A DNA stretch of 25,223 bases. It comes from Scenedesmus sp. ARA3 (Eukaryota > Chlorophyta > Chlorophyceae > Sphaeropleales > Scenedesmaceae). The notes beneath the pieces were generated by a model, which had not been told where the DNA came from, made no database searches, and was given only the letters and a program-made list of their open reading frames with translations. Both the position numbers and the translations under genes were made by a program. The stretch spans positions 3,159 through 28,381 of the forward strand of contig RWJK01001189.1 in assembly GCA_004335835.1 (NCBI GenBank), in the 5' to 3' direction. This document shows, one piece after another, positions 11,801 to 20,748 of the stretch (its first letter is position 1; the number at the start of each line of letters is the position of its first letter).

Positions 11801-14800
11801 AACATGCAAGTTTGCAGCTCTTGGCAGTTGCTGGTTACGTTAATTGTATGTGGTGCTGTATGCCTTGCAGCACGGCCTCAAGAAGCAAAGCTTCTGCACA
11901 GCCTCAGTCCACACAGTAGCAACATCAGCACACTGTCATCTGCGTTGGCCGCCGAATCTGACCCTGTGGCTTGGGTCACAACAACTGGACTGCGTGCGGC
12001 CATCACGCTTGCTGTGTGTTGCTGCGCAGGGCTGCAGCGTGGCGTATGCAATGCTGTCCACCATGCCGGAGATGAATGGCAGAGTGTCTGTGGTGGCGCA
12101 CCTGGGGCCTGTGGTGAGCCACGGCAGGCTGCAGCCGTGAAGTTGCTGTGCTGGCTTACGCTGACTTTATATGTTCGCTTGTTTGAGTGCTGATCGTCAG
12201 TTCTGTGGCTGGTGCTGAGTGTACAGATAACTGCAGCTTGTTTCAGATGTTGTACCCTGCTGGAACTAATGCTGCTGGTTGCACACCTGGGGCCCGTGGT
12301 CAGGCGTGGCATGCTGCAGCCTTGTATCTGCTGCAGCCTGTCTTGTCAACAGCTGGGATGTGCCGGCATCTTGCCGGTCTCATCAGCACTTAAAACTGCT
12401 GGATGCAACCACGGCTGTGCTGGCTTAGCCAGCCTCAACTGCAGGACAATGACATGCAGACTACTTAACCATACGGCATTGACATCAACATGCACTGATG
12501 CAAATGTTGGCTGCTGCGTGCCTGAATTTGCTTCTGGACTATTTCCAAGCACTGTTCAGTTGCAACAATTCTGGCACTTCTGTGTAAACACACGGGGGCC
12601 ATTTCTCTGGGGTTGGGCCTCACATGAGTGACGGCCTGTGCTGAGCTTCCTGCAGTTTTCCTGTGTTTTCGCGTGTTCGTTGCAACGTAGTTGCCTGTGC
12701 ACCGTGTAACCCCTCTTCTACTTCTGTGTAAAACATGTACATGGTTCAACGCAAACACTATTTACACTAAATGTCACATGCTGTTGCGTGCCTGCTGCCA
12801 CGTGCCTGTAGGTTAACCTGGACTTTTTCTGTGCGCCCTTCAGTTGCAACAGTCTTGTATGTGACAGCATTTGTGTACATGCCCACCTGCCGCCTGCCTG
12901 CAGGTGTTCCTGGACTACTTCCGTGCGCCCTTCATGAAGGCGATGGGCGAGATGCGCAACGACCTGGTGCGCGCAGGCTGCAGTTGAATGATTGTAGTGT
13001 TGCTGGTTTTGTTCCGGTGTCACGTGCTGTGTCAGTGTCATGTGCTGTGTCAGTGTCCGTGTCACGTGCTGTGTCAGTGTCATCTGCTGTGTCAGTGTTA
13101 CTGTCACGTGCTGTGTCAGTGTCACATGCTGTGTCAGTGTCACATGCTGTGTCAGTGTCAGTGTCACGTGCTGTGTCAGTGTTACTGTCACGTGCTGTGT
13201 CAGTGTCACATGCTGTGTCAGTGTCAGTGTCACGTGCTGTGTCAGTGTCGGTGTCAGTGTCAGCGTCACGTGCTGTGTCAGTGTCGTGTGCTGTGTCAGT
13301 GTCAGTGTCATGTGCTGTGTCAGTGGCAGTGTCAGTGTCAGTGTCAGTGTCAGTGTCATGTGCTCTGGCAGATGGGCGCAGCACCTGGTGTGTGCAGGCA
13401 GCGGCTGTTCGAATGCACTGTTGCTGGTGTTGAGAGAGGGCAGTAAGAAGCGGGTCCTGGCAGTTAAGACGAACTGAGCTACAACAGGATGCCGCATGGT
13501 GTTGTTTCTAAAGTTAGTGTAATGTGCTGTAGCAAATGGGCGGCACCAGAGTTTCTAGAAACTGTGCACCTGGCAGCGTCTGGGCTGCTAGCTAGTAGCT
13601 CAAACATCCTGTCGCATGGCGCCATTTTTACGACAGCAGCTGATCAGGAACTGCCATGTCTCCTGCCACCTCTGCTGCTGTTGTGTGCTCTGCAGTACGC
13701 CCGCACAGCAAAGATCGGGGAGTTCCTATGTGAGTGATAAATTGCGCCTGCACTGATTGCTGCATGCTTGCTGCACTTGCAGCCAGCCTGCCAGTCTGGT
13801 TCTGGGCTGATTGTTGTCACAAGCAGTGGTGGCAGAACATGCTTGTCCTTGTCAAATACTTTCATTCTCGCACATCGATTGTTGTAGGTGGAAGCCGCAG
13901 CGTGTGTGTGGCGCCTGTTGCTGTCGGCCTGGCTGACCTCGCCCCGTTCACGCTGTGTGCACCGCAGTGTCTGGCCCTCACACAGCGTGTACTTCACGTT
14001 GAAGCTGAACACAAAGGTGTGCCCAGCCGGTCATTTTTACCGTGTTCATCCTGCTCCAGATGTTTGGTACTGTTTCAATTGCTGCCGCAGGGTACCGTTT
14101 TGTTGCGCCGTACATCGACGTGTGCCGTGATTACTATAACAGCGAGCTCTGCACCGCCGCGCTAAACCTCATCTTTTTCGGGCCCAGCATGTTCATTACG
14201 CCCGATGAGACCGCAGTCATCTTCAAGACCTGGCCGGCCTCGGTGTCGATGCGCAACGTAGGGCACTGGGCGCAGATGCTCACCGACGGCCAGCTGCGCT
14301 TTCAGGTGCGGCCCAGCAGCATGTGAGGCTTTGTATCGCTTGCGAGGACTGTTCTTGAATCCAGAGGTTCCTGTGTTGTTGCAGTTGCAGTTGCACGTGT
14401 AATGAAAGAGTTGTGGAAGCGCAATGTGGGCTACTGGCTGCACATGCTCAAGGGGGGCCAGCCGCGCTTCCAGGTGAGACGCATCAGGGGATTACTGTTG
14501 CGCAGATGCTGGCCGCAAGTCACCCCAGCGTGTACCACAAGTGTGACACACATGCTGGCAAACACTCACACATGCGTCATGTCTCTGCTCTGTTTTTAAA
14601 CAGCCACTGTCGTGCTCGATTTATGCCCCTGCAGCGGTACGACTTTGGTAGCAACTGCGGCAACCTGACAAACCATGAGGAGACGTGCAACCAGCATCGC
14701 TACGGCAGCATGCAGCCGCCGGAGTACGACCTGTCAAAGGTGAGGCGCGTGGCCAGATGCAGCAACGCTGCCGTGGCTCAAAACATCTCAAGACGATAGA

Positions 14801-15289
14801 CGAGATGACACCACTGATGCCATTGCCCTCTTAAACTTCACTGAGCAGTAACATGGAATGGCCAGACAATCAGTATGTCAGTATCTGCTTGCCACTGCAT
14901 GCTTGCTTGTGCAAACTGTCATCCTGATGTCGCTGCTGGTGCAGGTGACTGCCCCTCAAGCGTTCTTTGCTGGCGAGTTGGACCTCATGGCCACAACAGA
15001 AGATATACTGGAGCAGCAGCGGCGGCTGGCGCCTGGCGTGCATGCAGCAGACTACATCTACCAGTCGGTGAGCAGCACACGGGGCTGCCGCTGCCATGAA
15101 GTGGCAGGCATTCCTTGTTTGCGGAATGAGTACAGCATGTAGGACAAGCACGCAAGCTCCGCACTTCCATGGCACATGTTTGGTCTGCGCGCCTGGCCTG
15201 GCCTGTGTGCATACTGTGCTGTGTGGCTATCTTGTGCTCCAGATTGCAGCATACATGCTGTACCTCACGCTGTGCATCTGTGTACGCCA

Positions 15290-15331
<42 letters not shown>

Positions 15332-15427
15332 CAGTACTCGCACATGGACTTTGTGTGGGACCGCAGCGCACGCTACGCGCTGGACCTTGTTGACCTGCTG
15401 TTCCGCTACGCACCCGGCACCCTCTGA
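8818..15427 (+). CDS. Secreted/lysosomal-type acid lipase (alpha/beta-hydrolase, gastric/LIPA lipase family), 12 exons, 453 aa
   Basis: Exons are 8818-9055, 10447-10533, 10884-11012, 11213-11297, 11621-11726, 12030-12113, 12904-12966, 13696-13729, 14091-14305, 14635-14739, 14945-15067 and 15335-15427; all junctions keep frame. A signal peptide (MCGAWSTALLLLALTLPAA) sets the start; an upstream in-frame Met at 8776 would bury it. The lipase-associated N-terminal domain follows (GYPIEKHRVNTEDGW), then the oxyanion region LLHHG (123-127) and FDVWMANTRSNTFSRGNY. The nucleophile motif GHSQG has Ser214 and is split by an intron after Gln215. Further on are AHLGPV, VCRDYYNSELC, YDFGSNCGN, the acid in GELDLM (Asp395) and the base in YSHMDFVWD (His426). 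Family members hydrolyse triacylglycerols or steryl esters in the lysosome/vacuole or outside the cell. Intron 2 uses a GC donor. An optional 129-nt exon (13888-14016) would also fit the phase. Several introns contain degenerate exon-edge copies. Confidence 0.93.
9056..10446 (+). other. Lipase intron 1 (1391 bp)
   Basis: The donor GAAG/GTGAGC and the acceptor CTGCAG/ACATGG bound the longest intron in the gene. I see no gene inside it. Several open frames on both strands lack any recognisable motif. A short block GACATGG occurs at both junctions (end of exon 1 and start of exon 2). Confidence 0.7.
10775..10850 (+). repeat. Degenerate copy of lipase exon 3 start with acceptor, inside intron 2
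   Basis: After an acceptor at 10771-10774 the sequence repeats the start of the real exon 3 (10884). Shared blocks are AGCCTGGGCCGC, GGTGCTGCTGCACCA and GGCATCACGCTGT. The offset is 109 bp. A small indel shifts the frame and produces TGA within the copy (around 10804), so splicing to it would truncate the protein before the oxyanion-hole region. Confidence 0.85.
12245..12325 (+). repeat. Degenerate copy of lipase exon 6 end with mutated donor, inside intron 6
   Basis: Blocks CACCTGGGGCC and GTGGT, and a downstream GCTGCAGCC, repeat the end of exon 6 and its donor (12097-12130) about 185 bp further on. The donor GTGAGC of the real exon corresponds to GTCAGG here, so the copy has lost a good donor. 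Confidence 0.65.
12812..12845 (+). repeat. Degenerate copy of lipase exon 7 start with acceptor, inside intron 6
   Basis: The acceptor cctgtag is followed by GTTAACCTGGACTTTTTC and TGTGCGCCCTTCA. This repeats the real junction cctgcag followed by GTGTTCCTGGACTACTTC and CGTGCGCCCTTCA at 12904. The offset is 92 bp. In the exon frame the copy starts GTT AAC CTG, so it lacks the VFLDY of the real exon but is otherwise close. Confidence 0.8.
13017..13365 (+). repeat. Minisatellite built on TGTCACGTGCTGTGTCAG in lipase intron 7
   Basis: About 350 bp of direct repeats consist of an 18-base unit (variants with CATGTG, CACATG or CATCTG in place of CACGTG) separated by 6-base TGTCAG, TGTTAC or TGTCGG units. 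The unit length of 18 or 24 is a multiple of three, so several frames on both strands stay open and give artificial Val-Ser or Asp-Thr repeat peptides. Many units contain the palindrome CACGTG. The array sits between the donor at 12967 and exon 8 at 13696. Confidence 0.95.
14391..14473 (+). repeat. Copy of lipase exon 10 end with intact donor, inside intron 10
   Basis: This stretch encodes RNVGYWLHMLKGGQPRFQ and then GTGAGA. The real exon 10 ends RNVGHWAQMLTDGQLRFQ and then GTGCGG (14305). The donors are 168 bp apart. The frame stays open across the copy and an acceptor-like ttgcag precedes it. Entry at 14391 would be phase 1 and exit phase 0, as for exon 10 itself, but the piece is only 83 nt and lacks most of the exon, so it is more likely a relic than a true alternative exon. 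Confidence 0.75.
15289..15330 (+). repeat. (CTG)n tract just upstream of the last lipase exon
   Basis: A run of about 13 CTG/GCTG triplets ends 4 bases before the acceptor GCAG (15331-15334) of exon 12. It sits where a polypyrimidine tract would be expected. Confidence 0.95.
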
Positions 15428-16264
15428 GCGGCAACGTTTGAAGTGCAGGCACCATGACGCAACCCGACGACTGCACTCCGGGCATTCTTCATGGCTCACC
15501 CACTGCTCTCTTGGCACTGTCTGAGCCTCACCTGCTTCTCCCCCCGGGAATATCTGAGCAGCAGCCTATTCCTCTTGACAGTCGGCTCCGTGGCTACGCT
15601 CACCCGCGCAATGCGTCATTACTGGCGCAGTGTTGGCAGCCGCATCCAACAGCAGGAGTAGCAGAAGCGCAACTGGCGCGGCCCTGCCTGCGGCAAATGA
15701 CATGATGCAGGCAGGACTGGATTGCCAGGGATATTGCAAGGTCCCTGGTGCTGCCAGGGCCAGGGGAAGCCGTGACGGCTTAGGCACGACCTGGCTAGCG
15801 GTCATGTGATGGCTGCACAGTGTAGCACCTTGCAGGAAATCACCAGCTGCAGCAGTAATGTTGAGGCTGTTTGAGCATCAGCAGCATGCTGCAAATCGTG
15901 TACTCAGTGGGATTGAACTATGAAGTCGCGCTGTGGCTACATGGCTGCAGTCAAGTAGTGGTGCGGCGTGCGCCTGCCAGGTGTTCACAGGGTGCGTGTA
16001 AACTGTTCATGAGTGAGTGTGTGCGGTAGCGTGGCGTAGAGGGTGGGACGGCAGGTGAAGGAGGCACTCATGAGGTGTGCAACGTTCACAGAAATGTGGC
16101 GGTATGGTGATAACAGACGACTTCTGCGACGGGTGGTGGCTGACCAATTGCTTGATTTCGCAGTTGCACTGCCATCACAGCCGACTACTCCATCACAGCA
16201 CCAGTACTGGTGCTGTCGCCTCTGCACAGCCAACTGTAACATTCACGCCATATTCGCACAGCAG

Positions 16265-16265
<1 letters not shown>

Positions 16266-16331
<66 letters not shown>
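16266..16331. repeat. (TAA/AAT)n microsatellite, about 22 units
   Basis: An uninterrupted run of AAT/TAA triplets. It is the only long AT triplet tract in a window otherwise dominated by CAG/CTG. It lies in intergenic DNA 3' of the lipase gene and produces artificial poly-Asn, poly-Ile and poly-Tyr or poly-Leu frames. Confidence 0.98.
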
Positions 16332-17639
16332 GTCTTCTTGTGAGCCATACCTTGTCATCGGCATTACACAGCAGGCTGTGCTGATTGCGATTGTTATTTG
16401 CGTGGCCTGTTGGCTGAAGTTCGTAAATTGTAGGCACCTGTTGCAACATATGCGACAACTGCCACCAAGGAGCATTGCTGTTCGACAGCACTGCACCAGC
16501 CTCGTTGCTTGGGCATGATTGTTAACTTCAAGTCGTTGATGTCGATGATGACTGCCTGGGCCTGTTGCAGCATCTGTGTTGCTGCTGTGCAGCCATCTGC
16601 TCTCAGACTGGCGCCACTTGGTGCTTGTGCTATCATACTGCTGCTCAGCCGCTGCTGGTGTGCACCTCTGCGCAGCACAAAACGCCACTTCCAGAGGACC
16701 AGGTGGCTGTTGTGGAGGTCAATGGGCTTGGCAGCCTTGGATATGCTCCCGCAGCGCCTCAAAGTCATTTTTAATATTTCATTCGTGGACAGATTCATGC
16801 TAGGCGTCACGCATTGACCGGGCACGCCTGTTTCGGTCCTGCTATACATTGAACCCAAGCTCAACAGCGCTACAGGGCGCGGCAATGCGTGTTATCGTGC
16901 TGTAGATCAAACCAATTCGTTAATCTTATCCTTTTTATGCAATAACATCGCTTGCTGCCCATCCATATTCATTTGAGAACTTCCTGCAGAACTTTGCTGT
17001 GTCACCTGCGGATCGCAGCAGATCACAGCAGTGCAGCGCCTTAGATGCACCGCCTTAGATGCACACTGACTACAATTACAGCTGTTCAAGGTATGCTTTG
17101 GTGTGATCTAATGAGTGCTGCACATGTAAGTTTTCGGCAAACACTGCGTTGGCAACGGAGCAGTGCAAGCAGCACACTGACGCACAATTAACCAGCGTAG
17201 CCGCTTGTTTGCGCTGCAAACGCGGCAGTCGCAAATCTATGTGCTCAAGCGACTGCTGCGCAATTGTGGTTTTGAAAGGATGGCATTGACAACATTTTCA
17301 TGCAGCAGCTGCCGGGACATCACAGTGTGCACTGCAACATCACCGCAGCGCTGCTAGCAGCAGCCTGTACGACGCCGTAAAAGAAGCTGGGAGTCCCGCA
17401 TAAAGATCCCCGCGGGATCTGCCTATCTTTTGTATGCAGGCGCTCGCCTGCTCACTCTAAAACTGTCGTTTCACACTTGGAGGGTACAAAACGTGTCATG
17501 ATTAGTGTGTACTGCTAGGGCTGCCATCATGGCACACCATGTGTTTAACCAAGAGCATCACATTTGGCAGGAGTGCAGTGCTGCTCAGGGCTGTTGAGCA
17601 AGGGCTCGAAGTAGCTCGACCTATTGCTCCAACATGTTG

Positions 17640-17687
17640 TTTAACAGTTGCAACAGCAACTGTACAGTTGCTGTTGCAACTGTTAAA
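17640..17687. repeat. Perfect 48-bp palindrome in intergenic DNA
   Basis: Each arm is 24 bases, beginning TTTAACAGTTGC and meeting at TGTACA with no spacer. It could form a full cruciform or hairpin. Outside it, an imperfect inverted pair (gttgagcaagggctc at 17593-17607; gagccttgctcgaac at 17688-17702) and a separate 14-bp palindrome TCGAGAGCTCTCGA (17717-17730) crowd the same 140 bp. Confidence 0.95.
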
Positions 17688-17852
17688 GAGCCTTGCTCGA
17701 ACCCGCGGTTTACTGCTCGAGAGCTCTCGATCCCTCAATTGCATGATTTATGTGTAACAAAGGTTAGCATCGACACGGGCACATGTTTGCCGTTGCACGG
17801 CGCGCGTACACCGGCTCGGACAAACCCTAGCCGGCGGTGTCGGACCAGTACT

Positions 17853-17924
17853 GTACTATGTTGGTGTCGAGCCCGACACGGCTGGGAACTTCGGTTTGGC
17901 TCCATGTCAACACCAACATAGTAC
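17853..17924. repeat. Inverted repeat with 15-bp perfect arms and a 42-bp loop
   Basis: GTACTATGTTGGTGT (17853-17867) pairs with ACACCAACATAGTAC (17910-17924). The left arm carries an extra GTACT-like duplication just outside, after which CCAGT/ACTGG also matches, extending the stem. The loop contains a smaller inverted pair, TGTCG...CGACA. It could be a small non-autonomous element or a relic of one. Confidence 0.85.
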
Positions 17925-18385
17925 TGGTGTTTAAATGTACTGATTTGCGATTCCATGTGAATGATACAGCCTTCGCCGTCACAACGACTCTGCCTTACTC
18001 TGTTGTCATTCTCGCGCGGTGCAGCACATCGTCTTGTCAGCTGCTGACTCACTGGGCTTACTTTGGTTTTTAATTCATTTCACGCATGTTGCAAATCATC
18101 AACTATGCACAGGGACTTCGTGCCTGTACATACATGTCTACATTCATAAATGCATCTTGAATGTTTTGCCGCCCGCTGCTGCAGCCAGACCCTAAACCTT
18201 AGTTGCACTTGCGAGTTTAGTTACATACGCAACAGCTACACAACGATTCGTCTCAACCCTGCGCATTAACCCCCATACTCATCCCTACAATTTGGAACTT
18301 GCACAAGTTATCTGGCCCGTCGGGGAGCCGAAGACAGGCTCATTGTGCAGAGAAGAACAACATGAGCAATAAGAGTCAATGGTCC

Positions 18386-18390
18386 TTACA
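18386..18390 (-). terminator. TGTAA poly(A) signal for the SELENOF homologue
   Basis: TGTAA on the minus strand lies about 120 bases after the stop codon at 18510-18512. TGTAA is the usual chlorophyte polyadenylation signal, and this distance suits an algal 3' UTR. Confidence 0.55.
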
Positions 18391-18509
18391 AAGTACACCA
18401 CTGCCAAAGCTCATCCTGAAAGTCGTCGCACATGAGGTCCCATAAAGGCGCCTGGTGGCGTTCATCAGCCAGTGCACCAAGTATGCAACAGCAATGTGCT
18501 TTGCATTGC

Positions 18510-18966
18510 TCATACTCGCTTGGTCTTTACCGGCTGCTGCAGCTTGTCAGCAAGGAAGTCGTGGATGGTGGGCACCTGGCAGCAGCAGCAGCAGCAGCAG
18601 CAGCGGCAGCGGCAGCAGCAGCGGCAGCAGCAGCAGCAGCAGCAGCAGAATCGGCAACGGCAGCAGCAGCAGCGTGCCAGCATCACAGACACGAAGGACA
18701 GAATGTCACCAGGTGTGGGTGCTGCAAGCAGAAAGACCCCACTGCCACAGCAGCAAGCTGACATCACTCCTGGCAGCTTGCCCGAACAGCATCTTATAGC
18801 ACAGCATCACTAAAGGAGTGTCGGTTCGGCCCTGAGTCATACATGCATGCACGCAGGCAGCACGGCAAGCACCTTGTGGTCAAGCAACGAGGTTCACAAG
18901 AACAGTGTAAGATTGTGATATGTAGCTGCGCCCTTGCACGGAGCCGCCGCGCCGCAGCTGAGGTAG

Positions 18967-19015
<49 letters not shown>

Positions 19016-20201
19016 ACGCACCCGCCAGTTGTCGATGCGCACGCTGGTGCGGTCACCCTTGTCATTGCTCAGGATGATCTTGGGGTAGGCATTGACACGC
19101 CGCATGACCTGCAAGGAAACAGGCATAGAGGAGAGCAGCAGCAGGGTTGCATAAGGGCCTAGCCCTCGACGGCTGCCTATGAACACAACAGCTGCAGGAT
19201 CACAGCACGCACAGCTTGTGCCGCAGCACAGTCAGCAAAGCTCGCAGCAGCATGATGGCGAACAAGGCAGCTGCGGGACTCCCGCAGCTTCTTGGAGAAG
19301 CAAGCGGAGCACTGGCTGGACCACAGACATCTTAGCTGCACCAACTGCACAATGAGATGCCTTGCAAGCAGCTGCTGCCTGCATGGCGGCAGGCGGTTGG
19401 TGCCACATGCGCTGCCCGCCTGTCTTTCGGCTTGGCATGCAACCGGGAATATCGCTGGTTGCACTGAGCTGACATGCGATGACATCTGAGGTTTTAGGTT
19501 CAACTTGTTGCAACAACAGCTGGTCGATGCAAGGGTTTGTGCTGCTGCTCTGCCGCGGCGCACCTTGAGGCTGCCCTTGTACTGTGCTGCATGCTTGCCG
19601 ATGAAGTCCTGGATGTGAGGCAGGCCGCTGCACACAGTGGCACAGCAGGCAGATCAGAAGCAGACAGAGCAACCATTCGATTATCAGCTGCTCAGTTGCT
19701 GACACAGGCAGACTGTCAAACAGGTGCTGAGTTACCAGCCAAGGAACCCTGGATGTGAGGCAGGCCGCAGCACAGAGAGGACGATGACACAGCCCGCAGG
19801 ACAAAGAGCAGACAGATTGGCGGTGACTTGATCAGCTGCTTGGTTGCTATTTCAGGCAGTCAGACAGTCAGATAGTCAGACATTGTTAAAAAGGCAATAG
19901 CCTGGCGGGCAATGCAGGTCGCAATTACAGCGGCAAGCGAGATGCAGAGCTGAACTACTCGTGCAGGTTCGTGTTGCTCTGGCGCTTTGCCAGCAAAGGC
20001 GGGTTGGATCAGCCAGGCGAGGGTTGCCGAGCAGCATGTGCACTGCGTGGATGTCTGACCAGCAACACATGACCAACCCAGCCTCACCACTCACTTGAGC
20101 CTGTATGGGCACACTTCTAGTGTGGCGCTGGTGTACTTGATGTTGCTCTGTGTGTCCTTCACGCAGCACTGCTTGCAGTCAGCCAGCAGCTCTGGGGTGC
20201 A

Positions 20202-20232
<31 letters not shown>

Positions 20233-20748
20233 TCGTAGGTTAATACAGCACACCGTCTAGTCCGTGAACAGCGCAGCATTGCAGCAGGCAGGGCACGCAC
20301 TAGGAGCAGCAGCTTGTGCTACAGCCTGTAGTCGCTGACGGTCAGCGATCAGCAGCGCTGATTGCAGGTGGCCGGCGTTCCTGCAGTATGGATGGCAGCG
20401 CATCGTCCCTCCCCCATGTTCGTAACTGCAGCTGCAACGCAGCGCACAGCTTGCAAGCTTGTGCATACCTTCGTCTTTGACATATTCTGCCAAGCTTTCA
20501 CAGTCTGAGCAGACTTGCAACCCTGTAAACCTGCGCAGACGTGGCATGCAAGATCAGAGGAGCCAAGGTTTGGAGCAGCACGATCACAGGTATGCAGCAT
20601 GAGCGCAGCCTGTGTATCCGCAACCCCTGCTGACACATGCAACAGACTGCAGCTGAACTTACCCCAGGTTTTCGCATTTGCTGTATCCCTGCGCCAGATG
20701 CATGGATCCCAAAGCTAAAAGTATCATCAAGCCTGCTTTTCTCGCCAT
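18510..20748 (-). CDS. SELENOF: Selenoprotein F (SEP15) homologue, cysteine-only form, ER lumen, 6 exons, 153 aa
   Basis: Exons (minus) are 20748-20663, 20530-20469, 20191-20095, 19627-19564, 19108-19022 and 18575-18510; phases 2, 1, 2, 0 and 0 all join. A signal peptide (MARKAGLMILLALGSMHLAQG) is followed by the six-cysteine domain: C at 25 (CENLG), then the CSDC pair, then the DC-K-Q-CC cluster. In animals this domain binds UDP-glucose:glycoprotein glucosyltransferase in ER quality control. SATLEVCPYRLN follows, then the thioredoxin-like part with AYPKIILSNDKGD, SVRIDNWR and a C-terminal helix VPTIHDFLADKL. The animal redox motif is Cys-Gly-Sec; here the place reads Cys-Pro-Tyr, so no selenocysteine is encoded, much as in land plants. 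The length matches the family (about 160 aa). Intron 3 has a degenerate copy of the exon 4 start. Intron 5 is flanked by CAG and CTG tracts. The gene is divergent from the fibrillin gene. Confidence 0.93.
18577..18682. repeat. Interrupted CAG/CGG tract at the 3' end of SELENOF intron 5
   Basis: About 100 bp of CAG triplets on the plus strand with CGG interruptions. In the SELENOF transcript it reads CTG/CCG and runs up to the acceptor CTGCCAG of the last exon (18575). Confidence 0.95.
18971..19014. repeat. (CTG)14-15 tract at the 5' end of SELENOF intron 5
   Basis: A pure triplet run. In the transcript direction it reads CAG and starts 7 bases into the intron, right after the donor GTGCGTG of exon 5 (19022). 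Confidence 0.97.
19740..19862 (-). repeat. Degenerate copy of SELENOF exon 4 start and preceding intron, with lost acceptor
   Basis: The block CGGCCTGCCTCACATCCAGG (from 19767 leftwards on minus) repeats the start of exon 4 (from 19627). The intron sequence upstream also matches for over 80 bp, including motifs like TCAGCTGCT and the GTCTGC region. The offset is 140 bp. The real junction is TGTGCAG/CGG; the copy reads TGTGCTG/CGG, so its acceptor AG has been lost. Confidence 0.85.
20207..20232. repeat. (CAG)n tract in SELENOF intron 2
   Basis: About 8-9 CAG triplets on the plus strand. They read as CTG in the transcript and lie shortly before the acceptor of exon 3 (20191). Confidence 0.9.

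Larger units (their letters stand above)
15428..18509. other. Convergent intergenic region between the lipase gene and the SELENOF homologue
   Basis: This is the longest stretch without a supported gene. A TGTAA at 15997-16001 is a possible distal poly(A) signal for the lipase. A minus-strand open frame (16885-16394, 163 codons) has no domain that I recognise and I do not call it. The stretch also holds a (TAA)n microsatellite, a palindrome cluster (17593-17930) and, near its right end, the poly(A) signal of the SELENOF homologue. Base composition from about 16900 to 18400 is more AT-rich and nearly free of CAG/CTG runs. Confidence 0.6.

Noticed and set aside
13017..13365. CRISPR-like array of direct repeats
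   Set aside because: The repeats are contiguous with 6-base variants between them, not unique spacers, and the DNA is eukaryotic. It is a minisatellite.
12932..13446. Long open frames with Val-Ser, Cys-Val-Ser or Asp-Thr repeats on both strands
   Set aside because: They are products of the intronic 18-base minisatellite, whose unit is a multiple of three. They overlap firm lipase exons and have no independent start or domain.
16394..16885. 163-codon minus-strand open frame as a gene
   Set aside because: No domain, splice pattern or homology that I recognise. It sits in a 3' intergenic region, and length alone is not enough in DNA with open triplet-rich frames.
20091..20093. In-frame TGA just after the Cys motif of the SELENOF homologue as a selenocysteine codon
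   Set aside because: The TGA lies in the donor (CTCAA/GTGAGTG), after Arg-Leu-Lys and not directly after Cys-X. Splicing at this donor gives correct phase into exon 4, so the TGA is intronic.
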